26,928 nucleotides of DNA from an uncultured Faecalibacterium sp. (GCA_934525735.1 CAKSZM010000018.1:1-26928); one strand, 5' to 3'. Positions 7,234 through 14,830 are shown, counted from the first letter of the stretch. Notes: generated by a model from the sequence alone, not told the origin. Translations and numbers: made by a program.

Positions 7234-7246
7234 CGGCAGAGCGGCT
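7216..7246 (-). terminator. Terminator of the GltD-like gene
   Basis: Stem AGCCGC (7241-7246) with GCGGCT (complement at 7220-7225) and a T-run on the minus strand (7216-7220). It begins about 26 bases after the stop of the GltD-like gene and overlaps the next promoter. Confidence 0.75.
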
Positions 7247-7271
7247 AAAAAACGGCTAATTTACGATTTGT

Positions 7272-8588
7272 TTACAGTTCCTGCTTTGCCAGCACATCCG
7301 AGGTCGGGGTCTGGAACACCGGGATGTCGGCATAGGGGTCGGCGGTCTCTTCCGCCGGCAGGCTCTTCATGTAAGCATCCATGGACTCGGCCACCTTCTT
7401 AGCCACAGCCACGGCTTCCACCACAGTGCGGGCACCCATGACGGCGTCGCCGCCGGCAAACACACCCTCGCGGGTGGTGCTGCCGTCCTCACTGACGGTC
7501 AGCAGACCCTTCTGGTTGGTCTCGATGCCGGTGGTGGTCTTGACGAGGTTGCTCTCGGAACCCTGACTCACCGACACGATGACGCCGGTGTGGGGATAGA
7601 AGGTCTCGCTGCCCTCCACCTGGGTGAACTTGCCGTCCTCTCCCTTGACGGTATCACGGCAGATAAGACCGTTTTCCCGGATCTCCACCGGAGCCTTGCA
7701 GAAGCGGAAGCCCACACCCTCCAGCTTTGCATAGCTCACTTCGTACTCGGAAGCGCTGATACAGCTCTCGTCGCGGCGGGCATAGCAGGTGACATGGCGG
7801 GCGCCGTTGCGGATGGCGGTGCGGGCGCAGTCCATGGCGGAATTGCCCACGCCGATGACGGCGATGTCATCGCCCAGACGGAAAGCCTTGGAATTGGCCA
7901 GATAGTCGATGCCGAAGGCCACATTGCCCAGTGTCTCGCCCTTGATGTGCATGGCGTTGGCCTTCCACAGACCGGCGCCGATGAACACGCTCTTGTAGCC
8001 GTCGCGGAACAGGTCGTCGATGGTGATGGTCTTGCCGATGGTGGTGTTGGGACGCACCTTGATGCCTTTCAGCTCGAGATGGCGGTACTGGAAATCGTCC
8101 AGCACGCTGTCCGGCAGGCGGTAGTTGGGGATGCCGTAGCGCATGACGCCGCCGATCTTATCCCGGGCATCAAAGATGGTCACATCGTAGCCCCAGCGCG
8201 CCAGCAGCACCGCAATGGTCAAGCCCGCCGGGCCGGAACCCACGACCGCAGCCTTCATGCCGTTTTTGGGGGCGGGGCCGGCAGTCATCTTGTTGGCATA
8301 GGTGGTGGAGATGTAGTCCTCGATGATGGAAAAATGCACCGGGTCGTGGCTGGGCATCCGGTTGCGCACGCAGTGACCCTCGCACTGATTCTCGTGGTTG
8401 CACACCAGCGCGCAGACGGTGGTGAGCGGGTTGTTTTCAAACAGCATCCGGCCGGCATCGTCCATCCGGTTCGCCTTCAGCAGACGGATGACCTCCGGGA
8501 TGTTGGTGCGGATGGGGCAGCCCTGCTGGCACAGGGGCTTTTTGCAACCAAGGCAGCGGTTGGCTTCGTCCAGAACATGAAGTGCCAT
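7272..8588 (-). CDS. FAD-dependent NAD(P)H oxidoreductase, GltD/NfnB-like (glutamate synthase small-subunit family)
   Basis: 438 aa, cytoplasmic. The N terminus carries two cysteine groups for iron-sulphur clusters: C12, C15, C20, C24 (CLGCKKPLCQQGC) and CALVCNHENQCEGHC near 58-72. An FAD-binding VVGSGPAGLTIAVLL follows near 113, a second dinucleotide site AVIGVGNSAMDCA near 248 for NAD(P)H, and the C-terminal FAD signature GVFAGGDAVMGARTVVEA near 380. This is the module used by glutamate synthase small subunit, NfnB/SudB and PreT to pass electrons from NAD(P)H to a partner. No large glutamate synthase subunit, NfnA or PreA lies in the window, so its partner and substrate are open. The ATG at 8588 has a strong AGGAGG. 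It is transcribed alone. Confidence 0.85.
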   Translation of the reverse strand: MALHVLDEANRCLGCKKPLCQQGCPIRTNIPEVIRLLKANRMDDAGRMLFENNPLTTVCALVCNHENQCEGHCVRNRMPSHDPVHFSIIEDYISTTYANKMTAGPAPKNGMKAAVVGSGPAGLTIAVLLARWGYDVTIFDARDKIGGVMRYGIPNYRLPDSVLDDFQYRHLELKGIKVRPNTTIGKTITIDDLFRDGYKSVFIGAGLWKANAMHIKGETLGNVAFGIDYLANSKAFRLGDDIAVIGVGNSAMDCARTAIRNGARHVTCYARRDESCISASEYEVSYAKLEGVGFRFCKAPVEIRENGLICRDTVKGEDGKFTQVEGSETFYPHTGVIVSVSQGSESNLVKTTTGIETNQKGLLTVSEDGSTTREGVFAGGDAVMGARTVVEAVAVAKKVAESMDAYMKSLPAEETADPYADIPVFQTPTSDVLAKQEL

Positions 8589-8658
8589 GAAATTCCTCCT
8601 GACCGCGGGTGCGGATCATTCTCTTTTTGTTTGTTGTATCCAACATTGCATTGCTTTA

Positions 8659-8687
8659 ATGATACACCATGCCCGGGCCGGATACAA
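8659..8687 (-). promoter_or_regulatory. Promoter of the GltD-like gene
   Basis: Minus-strand TTGTAT (8682-8687), 17-bp spacer, TATCAT (8659-8664). The predicted start is near 8652, giving a leader of about 64 bases. Confidence 0.6.
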
Positions 8688-8722
8688 GGGGTTGTGCATA
8701 AAATTTTTTCGATTATTTTTTG

Positions 8723-9928
8723 TCAATTCGTCAAAAAGATAATTTTTTGACGATATGCGCCGCCCATAGGAGCCGGCACTTTCCGGCACAGGGCGCCGAA
8801 GTCCGCCGCCTTTGCCTGCGCCGCCGCCATCCGGGCGCAGAGTTCGTTCTCCCGGCTGAGCCTTGCCAGCGAGTGCGACAGCGGCAGAGTTGTGTTTTTC
8901 AACAGCGGCAGGGCGTCTTTCCTGGCTCCCAGAAGATGCAGATACGGCGGAAGCGCAGGCACCGTGTCCGCAGTATAGCCCAGCACCGCGTCCATGGCAA
9001 GGCGGCGCATCCGGGCGCGGGGATAGCGCACGGTGGTCAGCTCGTCCAGCAGCTGGGGCAGGCCGGTGCTGCTGCGCACCGCATTCTCCAAGCGATGCTC
9101 CAGCCCTTCGGAAACGCCCCGCACGGCTGCAAACGGCTCCGGCTGTGCGCAGGCCGCCCGCAGCAGAGCCAGCTGGCACCGGCCTGCTGCGTCAAAATCC
9201 GTATATGTTCCGTCTGCTTCGGCCTGCCGGTACAGTTTCAGGGCAGTTTCCGGCACATAGGACGCCAGAGCCTGCGCCCCCTGCTCTGTCCAGAGCGCCC
9301 GCAGGGCGCTGGCGCTGGCGAACTGTGCGTGGCCGCTTTCGGCCAGCGTCTGCCCGTGGCCGGCACCCATCCGGGGCAGCGGCACCGGGGTGAGCGGGGC
9401 GTTCTGCTCCAGAATGGCCTTGCAGTATTCCACCGCCAGGTTATTATTGGGCTTGTCCAGCAGAGCCGCCAGCCCTGTGCCCGGGCAAAGCGTTTCCACC
9501 GCCGCCTGCCGTGCCGCTGCAAAGCTGCGCGCCCCGGCGGCAAGCTGTTGTTTCAGCTCCGTGCGGTAGGCTTCGCTGTTCAGCACCCGGGCCGCATCCA
9601 TCAGAATGGCAGCGTCCGGCGTTTCGGCGCCGAACACCAGTGCATCACATCCGGCAGCCGCCAGAATATGCACCCCGGCCCGGGCAAAGGCTTCTGCCCC
9701 CGCGCAGGCGCAGGGCGCCGGCAGCGCAAATACGAAATCTGCCCCGCTTTGCAGCGCCGCCTGCACCCGCACCGTTTCCGGCAGAAGGGGCAGCGCCCCG
9801 CGCTGGGTCAGCCCGCAGCTCATGGCCACTGCAATATGCTCTGCGCCCATCGCACGCGCCTGCGCCAGCTGCCATGCGTGGCCGTTGTGGAAGGGGTCGT
9901 ATTCTGCAATGATGCCTGCAAACTTCAT
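8723..9928 (-). CDS. tmcAL: TmcAL, tRNA(Met) cytidine acetate ligase (YlbM family)
   Basis: 401 aa. TmcAL uses acetate and ATP, through acetyl-adenylate, to make N4-acetylcytidine at the wobble base of elongator tRNA-Met. The nucleotidyltransferase start is clear: GIIAEYDPFHNGHAW with the HxGH motif at 14-17, followed by MSCGLTQRGALPLL, the family's S/T-GxxxQRG segment. NNNLAVEYCKAI and the basic C-terminal half also match. Length is normal (about 400 aa). The ATG at 9928 has AAAGGAG upstream. The gene is divergent from ackA. A weak A/T-rich inverted repeat at 8729-8752 overlaps the last codons and could help end the transcript, but I would not call it a terminator. The coding sequence is unusually rich in Ala codons. 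Confidence 0.92.
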   Translation of the reverse strand: MKFAGIIAEYDPFHNGHAWQLAQARAMGAEHIAVAMSCGLTQRGALPLLPETVRVQAALQSGADFVFALPAPCACAGAEAFARAGVHILAAAGCDALVFGAETPDAAILMDAARVLNSEAYRTELKQQLAAGARSFAAARQAAVETLCPGTGLAALLDKPNNNLAVEYCKAILEQNAPLTPVPLPRMGAGHGQTLAESGHAQFASASALRALWTEQGAQALASYVPETALKLYRQAEADGTYTDFDAAGRCQLALLRAACAQPEPFAAVRGVSEGLEHRLENAVRSSTGLPQLLDELTTVRYPRARMRRLAMDAVLGYTADTVPALPPYLHLLGARKDALPLLKNTTLPLSHSLARLSRENELCARMAAAQAKAADFGALCRKVPAPMGGAYRQKIIFLTN

Positions 9929-10062
9929 GAAGTGCTCCTTTGGGCCGAAAGATTGTTAAATTTATATCGTATATACAGAAATCCGGCGTACTTTCCCGCA
10001 TTTGTGGGCAGGATGTACAAAAACCTTGTACACAAGTTTTACCGCTTTGCCCGGGTTGCGCC

Positions 10063-10091
10063 TTGAAAAGCCGTCCGCCCTATTATATAAT
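10063..10091 (+). promoter_or_regulatory. Promoter of ackA
   Basis: TTGAAA (10063-10068), 17-bp spacer, TATAAT (10086-10091). The predicted start is near 10098 and the leader is about 73 bases long. The 9929-10170 gap between ackA and tmcAL otherwise shows only A/T-rich sequence; a TATATA/TATAAA-rich stretch near 9960-9980 may hold the tmcAL -10, but no convincing -35 is visible. Confidence 0.75.
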
Positions 10092-10170
10092 AAACACAGG
10101 AATCTGTAAAATTCTGTCCGCAGATTTTAAAAAACACGGACGGAGCAAAAACATACAGGAGGCAACACAG

Positions 10171-11367
10171 ATGAAAGTTCTGGTTATTAACTGCGGTTCT
10201 TCTTCCCTGAAGTATCAGCTGATCGATATGGACGGCGAGAAGGTGCTGTGCAAAGGCCTGTGCGAGCGCATCGGCATGGAAAGCAGCATGATCACTCACG
10301 AGGCCAACGGCCACAAGGCCACCACCCCGGCGATCTTCCCCACCCACACCGAGGCATTTGCTGAGGTCGTGAAGAAGATGACCACCGGCGAGGGCAAGTG
10401 CATCAACGATGTGAGCGAGATCAACGCCATCGGCCACCGCGTCGTGCACGGCGGCGAGAAGTTCAAGAACAGCTGCCTGATCACTGACGAGGTCATCGAG
10501 ACCCTGCGCGAGCTGAGCCCGCTGGCTCCCCTGCACAACCCCGCCGGCATCCTGGGCATCGAGGCCGCACGCAAGGTGTTCGGCAACATCCCCATGGTGG
10601 CTGTGTTCGACACCGCTTTCCACAGCACCATGCCGCCGAAGGCTTACATGTACGCCATCCCCTACGAGTACTACGAGAAGTACGGCGTGCGCCGCTACGG
10701 CTTCCACGGCACCAGCCACAAGTATGTTGCTCACAAGGCTGCCGAGTATCTGGAAGAGCCCATTGAGCGCCTGAAGCTGATCACCTGCCATCTGGGCAAC
10801 GGCTCTTCCATCGCCGCTGTCGATCAGGGCAAGGTCGTGGATACCTCCATGGGCATGACCCCGCTGGCCGGCCTGATGATGGGCACCCGCTGCGGCGATC
10901 TGGACCCCTCTGTGGTCAACTACCTGAAGTACACCCTGAACATCACCGGACATCAGCTGGACGAGATCCTGAACAAGAAGTCCGGCCTGCTGGGCATCTC
11001 CGGTGTCTCCAGCGACAAGCGTGATGTGGAGGAGGCTGCTGAGGCTGGCAACAAGCGTGCTATCCTGGCTTCCGATATGCTGAACTACCAGATCAAGAAG
11101 ACCATCGGCAGCTACATTGCAGCCATGGGCGGCGTGGACGCCATCGTCTTCACCGGCGGCATCGGCGAGCACGATGCCATTGCCCGTGCAAAGATCTGCC
11201 ATCACATGGATTGGCTGGGCATCCGCATCGACACCGAGAAGAACAAGCACCCCGTGGGCGATGTGTGCGAGATCACTGCCTGGGGCGCCAAGGTGCGCAC
11301 TCTGGTCATCGCTACCGACGAAGAGCTGATGATCGCCCGCGACACCAAGGAAGTTGTTGAGAAATAA
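10171..11367 (+). CDS. ackA: Acetate kinase
   Basis: 398 aa, the usual length. It catalyses acetate + ATP to acetyl phosphate + ADP, reversibly, in the cytoplasm. Family signatures are complete: VINCGSSSLKY at the N terminus with catalytic-site Asn7, GHRVVHGGEKF near 88, VFDTAFHSTMP near 146, RRYGFHGTSH near 175 with the active-site His, HLGNGSS near 207, DTSMGMTPLAGLMMGTRCG near 226 and FTGGIGEHD near 327. The ATG at 10171 follows ACAGGAGGCAACACAG; the frame stays open upstream, but that part is leader and promoter. No phosphotransacetylase lies beside it. Codon use is strongly biased, as in highly expressed genes. It is followed by a good terminator and so is probably monocistronic. Confidence 0.97.
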   Translation: MKVLVINCGSSSLKYQLIDMDGEKVLCKGLCERIGMESSMITHEANGHKATTPAIFPTHTEAFAEVVKKMTTGEGKCINDVSEINAIGHRVVHGGEKFKNSCLITDEVIETLRELSPLAPLHNPAGILGIEAARKVFGNIPMVAVFDTAFHSTMPPKAYMYAIPYEYYEKYGVRRYGFHGTSHKYVAHKAAEYLEEPIERLKLITCHLGNGSSIAAVDQGKVVDTSMGMTPLAGLMMGTRCGDLDPSVVNYLKYTLNITGHQLDEILNKKSGLLGISGVSSDKRDVEEAAEAGNKRAILASDMLNYQIKKTIGSYIAAMGGVDAIVFTGGIGEHDAIARAKICHHMDWLGIRIDTEKNKHPVGDVCEITAWGAKVRTLVIATDEELMIARDTKEVVEK

Positions 11368-11388
11368 GCTTTTTCCGAAAGGCTTTGC

Positions 11389-11429
11389 AGGAGCCGCGTT
11401 CCCTTTGCGGGGATCGCGGCTCCTTTTTG
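11389..11429 (+). terminator. Terminator of ackA
   Basis: A perfect 10-bp stem, AGGAGCCGCG (11389-11398) with CGCGGCTCCT (11415-11424), ending in TTTTTG. It starts 22 bases after the ackA stop. Confidence 0.9.
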
Positions 11430-11513
11430 CGTTCACACCGGTGATTTTGTCCAAAGAAAGTCCGTCTTATTGTGTCATATCCACAAATAAAGAGGCGATG
11501 GTTTGTTTTTTGG

Positions 11514-11542
11514 TTGACAAAACCCCAGATTAACGGTACAAT
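11514..11542 (+). promoter_or_regulatory. Strong promoter of the zinc-ribbon gene
   Basis: A consensus -35 TTGACA (11514-11519), 17-bp spacer and TACAAT (11537-11542). The predicted start is at about 11549. It is the best match to the housekeeping sigma consensus in the window. Confidence 0.85.
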
Positions 11543-11548
11543 AGTAGA

Positions 11549-11677
11549 GTCCTCAGCTAGAGGACACGTATTATTCAAGCCCCTGGTAAGCTTACTGATC
11601 AGCGCGATGGTCCCAAAACCAAAGGTATGGTTACAATCCTTCCGTGGGCAAGAACTAACTAAAGAGGAGATACTACT
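11549..11677 (+). promoter_or_regulatory. Long structured 5' leader of the zinc-ribbon gene
   Basis: About 129 transcribed, untranslated bases. A perfect hairpin, GTCCTC-AGCTA-GAGGAC (11549-11565), is at the predicted transcript start, followed by a 10-bp palindrome GTAAGCTTAC (11586-11595), and then a stretch with short complementary blocks (ACC/GGT and CCCA/TGGG, about 11610-11648). The leader ends in AAAGAGGAG, the ribosome site. I recognise no known riboswitch class. No closed upstream reading frame of note is present; an ATG at 11607 opens a frame that runs into the gene in another frame. Confidence 0.45.
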
Positions 11678-11965
11678 ATGTTTGAAGACAAGACTCTGGT
11701 CTGCAAGGACTGCGGTAAGGAATTTGTTTGGACTGCTGGTGAGCAGGAGTTCTACGCATCTCGCGGCTTCGAGAATCAGCCCCAGCGCTGCAAGCCCTGC
11801 CGTGACGCCCGCAAGAACGGCGGCGCACGCAGCAACAGCGGTGAGCGTCAGATGTTCGATGCTGTCTGCGCAGCTTGCGGCAAGGCTTGCAAGGTTCCCT
11901 TCCAGCCCCGTGAGGACCGTCCGGTCTACTGCTCTGACTGCTTCGCTCGCATGAAGCAGAACTAA
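11678..11965 (+). CDS. Small double zinc-ribbon protein
   Basis: 95 aa with two C4 zinc sites. The first is C9-x2-C12 with C38-x2-C41, in the pattern of the 'probable zinc-ribbon' domain (KTLVCKDCGKEFVWTAGEQE, then GFENQPQRCKPCRDARK). The second is C64-x2-C67 with C85-x2-C88 (VCAACGKACKVPFQPRED, then RPVYCSDCF). A Gly/Ser/Asn linker (47-57) joins them. The family is widespread in Firmicutes; its function is unknown, and nucleic-acid or ribosome binding is only an inference from the basic, Zn-ribbon make-up. The ATG follows GAGGAG with 8 bases spacing. The consensus promoter, long leader and biased codons suggest very high expression. It stands alone, between two terminators. Confidence 0.88.
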   Translation: MFEDKTLVCKDCGKEFVWTAGEQEFYASRGFENQPQRCKPCRDARKNGGARSNSGERQMFDAVCAACGKACKVPFQPREDRPVYCSDCFARMKQN

Positions 11966-11998
11966 GCGCTGATTTTAACTTAAATCGGTTCTGTTCCG

Positions 11999-12032
11999 GA
12001 GAGCTGTGGTTTTGCCGCAGCTCTCTTTCTTT
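11999..12032 (+). terminator. Terminator of the zinc-ribbon gene
   Basis: An 11-bp stem with one G-U pair, GAGAGCTGTGG (11999-12009) with CCGCAGCTCTC (12015-12025), then TTTCTTT. Confidence 0.85.
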
Positions 12033-12041
12033 ATGCAAAAA

Positions 12042-12172
12042 AACTCCCTCCGTCTGCTTCGCAGACAGCCCCCCCGGAGATGGGGCCTTTGGCAGTACAG
12101 AAAACTTTCCAATCTTGCCAAAGGCTCCCTCCATGAGGGAGCTGGCATCGCGCAGCGATGACTGAGGGAGTT
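12042..12172. repeat. MITE-like palindromic repeat, copy 2, between convergent genes
   Basis: A 131-bp element with perfect 9-bp inverted ends (AACTCCCTC at 12042-12050 and its complement at 12164-12172), flanked by an A-run on the left and a T-run on the right. Inner hairpins are GTCTGC-TTC-GCAGAC, CTTTGGCA...TGCCAAAG, GCTCCCTCCATGAGGGAGC and ATCGCGCAGCGAT. Part order matches the copy at 2756-2887. It ends 5 bases from the cls stop codon. With its A/T flanks it could fold into a bidirectional terminator. Confidence 0.8.
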
Positions 12173-12177
12173 CTTTT

Positions 12178-13794
12178 TTAAATCAACGGCGCAATGAATT
12201 TGAGCAGCACGCCGGTCAGGTGCAGCAGCGTTTTACCCTGCCAGATGCTGCGGGGTGTCGGCTCCACGGTGCGGCACTGGGCCAGCGTAGCCTGAAAATC
12301 CGATTCCGCATTGCGGATGCAGTCCGTTCCATACATCCATACTGCATTCTCAAAGTGATGGTACAGGCTGCGGTAGTCCAGATTGATGGTTCCCACCACC
12401 GCCTCCCGGCCGTCGGCCACCACGACCTTTGCGTGGGTAAAGCCCGGGGTCCACTCGCTGATCTTCACACCCGAAGAAAGCAGCGCCTTGTAATGGGTCT
12501 TGGCCAGCGAATAGGCAAACCGCTTGTCCGGGACGCCCGGCAGGATGAGATGCACGTCCACACCGCGTTCTGCTGCGAACCGCAGAGCCGTTTCCAGCTC
12601 GCCGTCCAGGATCAGATACGGCGTGATGATGTGGACGTACTTCCGGGCGCGGTTGATCATATCGATATAGACCATCTCGCCCACCCGTTCGCCGTCCAGC
12701 GGGCAGTCACCGTAGGGCACCGCAAAGCCCTCTGCCCGTTCCGCCGGGATAGGGTCGGTGAGGAACTGTTCAAACTCCGGCTGCTGCAGGATGCCCCACA
12801 TCTGCAAAAACAGCGCCGTCATGGAGCGCACCGCTTCGCCCTGCAGCATGACGGCTGCATCCTTCCAGCGGCCGTATTTTTCCACATGATTGATGTACTC
12901 GTCGGCCAGATTTACCCCGCCGGTAAAGCCCACCCGCCCGTCGATGACCAGAATTTTGCGGTGGTCACGGTAGTTGTAATGGGTGGACACAAAAGGCGTG
13001 ATGGGCGAAAACACCTTGCACTTGATCCCCAGCGCTTCCAGACGCTTCGGGTAGTCCCGCGGCAGGGTGGAGAACTCGCAGGTGCCGTCGTACATCACCC
13101 GCACATCCACGCCCTGCGCTGCCTTGCGTGCCAGCACTTCCAGCACACGGCCCCACATCAGGCCCTCTTCGATGATAAAGTATTCCAGAAAGATGTATTT
13201 CTGCGCGGTCTCCAGCTGGCGCAGCAGCTCTTCAAATTTGGCTTCGCCGCCGGGAAAATAGGTGACAGCGGTGTTCTGATACACCGGAAATCCGCCGCCG
13301 CGCCCCCGCAGATACCGCGCCAGCGACGCCGCACCGGGGTCTGCCGCTTCCAACCGGCGCACCACCTGCTCATCCTGCGGCAGCTGCGCCCGGGTCTGGC
13401 CTTCCAGCTCCATCAGACGCTTGCGGAGTACCCGGTGGCCGACATCGGCTTTGGTGTACCAGAACAGCGGCACACCCAGCACCGGAGCCAGCGCCGTGAC
13501 CACCAGCCAGGTGATGCGCACGCTGTTGTCCATATCCAGATTGAGCAGATAGACCATCATGGCCGCCGTGACCAGCAGCGTGCCGCCCAAGTAGTGGGGC
13601 AGCAGCCCGCCGAACCACCGCAGCAGACTGAACAGTGCCAGCGCCTGCAGAAGCAGCAGGATCAGGATCAGGCCGAAACGGCTGAAAATGGCGTGCACAA
13701 GGCCGCTCTGCCCCTTTTTGAGCAGGCGGATGCCGCCGTCCTCAAATACTTTGACCTTGTTCTTCATGTTCTGCTGGAGCTGTTCTTTCTGCAT
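12178..13794 (-). CDS. cls: Cardiolipin synthase (phospholipase D family)
   Basis: 538 aa. It joins two phosphatidylglycerol molecules to cardiolipin and glycerol at the cell membrane. The N terminus has hydrophobic segments at about 38-60, 68-86 and 95-113 (GLILILLLLQALALFSLL first). The two HxKx4D catalytic motifs are complete: HRKILVID (278-285) and HAKVVVAD (454-461), each followed by the expected G(T)xN region (GFTGGVN, GTINLDYRS). Length is slightly above the usual 480-510 because of a basic N-terminal extension. The ATG at 13794 has AAGAGGAAG upstream and lies 13 bases after the HAD gene stop, so the two are co-transcribed. A repeat element sits immediately downstream. Confidence 0.93.
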   Translation of the reverse strand: MQKEQLQQNMKNKVKVFEDGGIRLLKKGQSGLVHAIFSRFGLILILLLLQALALFSLLRWFGGLLPHYLGGTLLVTAAMMVYLLNLDMDNSVRITWLVVTALAPVLGVPLFWYTKADVGHRVLRKRLMELEGQTRAQLPQDEQVVRRLEAADPGAASLARYLRGRGGGFPVYQNTAVTYFPGGEAKFEELLRQLETAQKYIFLEYFIIEEGLMWGRVLEVLARKAAQGVDVRVMYDGTCEFSTLPRDYPKRLEALGIKCKVFSPITPFVSTHYNYRDHRKILVIDGRVGFTGGVNLADEYINHVEKYGRWKDAAVMLQGEAVRSMTALFLQMWGILQQPEFEQFLTDPIPAERAEGFAVPYGDCPLDGERVGEMVYIDMINRARKYVHIITPYLILDGELETALRFAAERGVDVHLILPGVPDKRFAYSLAKTHYKALLSSGVKISEWTPGFTHAKVVVADGREAVVGTINLDYRSLYHHFENAVWMYGTDCIRNAESDFQATLAQCRTVEPTPRSIWQGKTLLHLTGVLLKFIAPLI

Positions 13795-13807
13795 TTTACT
13801 TCCTCTT

Positions 13808-14641
13808 TTAAATCAGGCCCAGATGCGCAAAGGCATGGTACAGGCCGTCCTCGTCCACACCGGTGGTCACATAGTCGGCAGCCGCCTTGATCTCGTCGCC
13901 GCCGCTGCCCATGGCCACGCCATAGGCGCAGGCTTCAAACATGGGAATGTCCACCTTGGCATCACCAAAGGCGATGGTGTCAGTCCGGTCAGCTCCCAGA
14001 TGAGCCAGCAGCGTCTCCACCGCGTGAGCCTTGGTGATGTTCTTCACGCCCATATCGCCGAACAGGGCGGTCTCCCCTGCCCCGCCCCAGGTGCCGTGCT
14101 GCATCTCGGGGAAGGCTGCCTGCGCGTCCAGAAAGTCCTGATAGCTGTGCAGAACATAGCTGATCTTGTTCAGGTCATCGCGGTACAGCTCGCCATCCCA
14201 GATCATGCCGGGGAATGCCTGCTCATAGGGGATGTCGGTGCGGGCCTCCCGGCCCTTGCGGTGAGCGTACTCTGCCATGACGGGCACCACCGCATCCTTG
14301 AAGGTGCGGCTGGCAAACAGGCCGTTGTTACTTTCCAGATAAAATTCCAGCCCGCGGGCGTCCAGCCAGTCCACGATGCGGCGGCACTGGTCGGCGGTGA
14401 TGAGCTGGTGCATCACCACTTCACCGTCCGACTCCACATAGCTGCCGTTGCCGCCGATGTAGCCGTCGATGCCGATGTCCCAGATCTCCTGCTTGTTTTC
14501 CGCCTTGCTGCGGCCGCTGCACAGATAGACCTTGTGGCCGTTGGCCCGTGCCTTGCGGATGGCGTCCACGGCCGAAGCGGGCAGGCAGTTCTCATAGTCC
14601 ACCAGCGTGCCGTCGATGTCGATCAGTAAAATCTTGCTCAT
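13808..14641 (-). CDS. HAD superfamily (Cof-type) phosphatase
   Basis: 277 aa, cytoplasmic. HAD motif I is DIDGT (8-12) with nucleophile D8 and acid D10; motif II is the Ser in LCSGRS near 43; motif IV is FGDAKVDIPMFE near 218, with the second Asp kept and Val where many relatives have Asn. A large C2-type cap lies between. The order matches Cof-like sugar-phosphate or nucleotide phosphatases of the IIB subclass. The substrate cannot be told from the sequence. The ATG at 14641 has CAGGAGA upstream. It is the first gene of a two-gene operon with cls, which might suggest a phospholipid-linked substrate, but the pairing alone is weak evidence. Confidence 0.87.
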   Translation of the reverse strand: MSKILLIDIDGTLVDYENCLPASAVDAIRKARANGHKVYLCSGRSKAENKQEIWDIGIDGYIGGNGSYVESDGEVVMHQLITADQCRRIVDWLDARGLEFYLESNNGLFASRTFKDAVVPVMAEYAHRKGREARTDIPYEQAFPGMIWDGELYRDDLNKISYVLHSYQDFLDAQAAFPEMQHGTWGGAGETALFGDMGVKNITKAHAVETLLAHLGADRTDTIAFGDAKVDIPMFEACAYGVAMGSGGDEIKAAADYVTTGVDEDGLYHAFAHLGLI

Positions 14642-14664
14642 TGGGTTGTTTTCTCCTGTAAAAA

Positions 14665-14702
14665 TTTCTGTAATTCCAGTATAACAGAAATCCCGCCGGG
14701 AT
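14665..14702 (-). promoter_or_regulatory. Extended -10 promoter of the HAD-cls operon with nested inverted repeats
   Basis: Minus-strand TG-T-TATACT (-10 at 14678-14683) with no good -35. An inverted repeat TTTCTGT...ACAGAAA (14665-14671 and 14684-14690) straddles the -10. An almost perfect palindrome ATCCCG-C-CGGGAT (14690-14702) lies in the spacer region. Both look like operator sites. Confidence 0.5.
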
Positions 14703-14821
14703 CGACAGGAACCATTCCCTGAGAGGATACGAAAAAATCGCCATTTTCCGTTTTCGGGCAGTATTTGACCGGACAGCAGCGAAGCCGCTGCATTCCGGCT
14801 CTGTCCAAACGGCCGTTTTTG

Positions 14822-14830
14822 TGCTATGAT
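14822..14830 (+). promoter_or_regulatory. Extended -10 promoter of udk
   Basis: TG-C-TATGAT (14822-14830), with a poor -35. The predicted start is near 14837. The 11-mer ATCCCGCCGGG recurs at 14843-14853, just after the start, and also at 14690-14700 in the divergent promoter. Confidence 0.5.

Noticed and set aside
8729..8752. A/T-rich inverted repeat at the end of tmcAL as a terminator.
   Set aside because: The stem is weak, lies within the last codons and has no U-run directly after it.
10039..11454. A 471-codon minus-strand frame opposite ackA.
   Set aside because: It is antisense to a complete acetate kinase with promoter, ribosome site and terminator.
11472..11954. A 160-codon plus-strand frame running through the zinc-ribbon leader and gene.
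   Set aside because: It starts upstream of the promoter and overlaps the zinc-ribbon gene in another frame; the translation has no family features.
12220..13890. A 556-codon plus-strand frame opposite cls.
   Set aside because: It is antisense to two intact HKD motifs; the translation is rich in His, Gln, Arg, typical of a shadow frame.
13808..14641. HAD protein as damaged because motif IV has Val where many relatives have Asn.
   Set aside because: The GDAKVDIP pattern keeps both Asp residues, and I recall it as a normal variant in Clostridial Cof-type HAD proteins.
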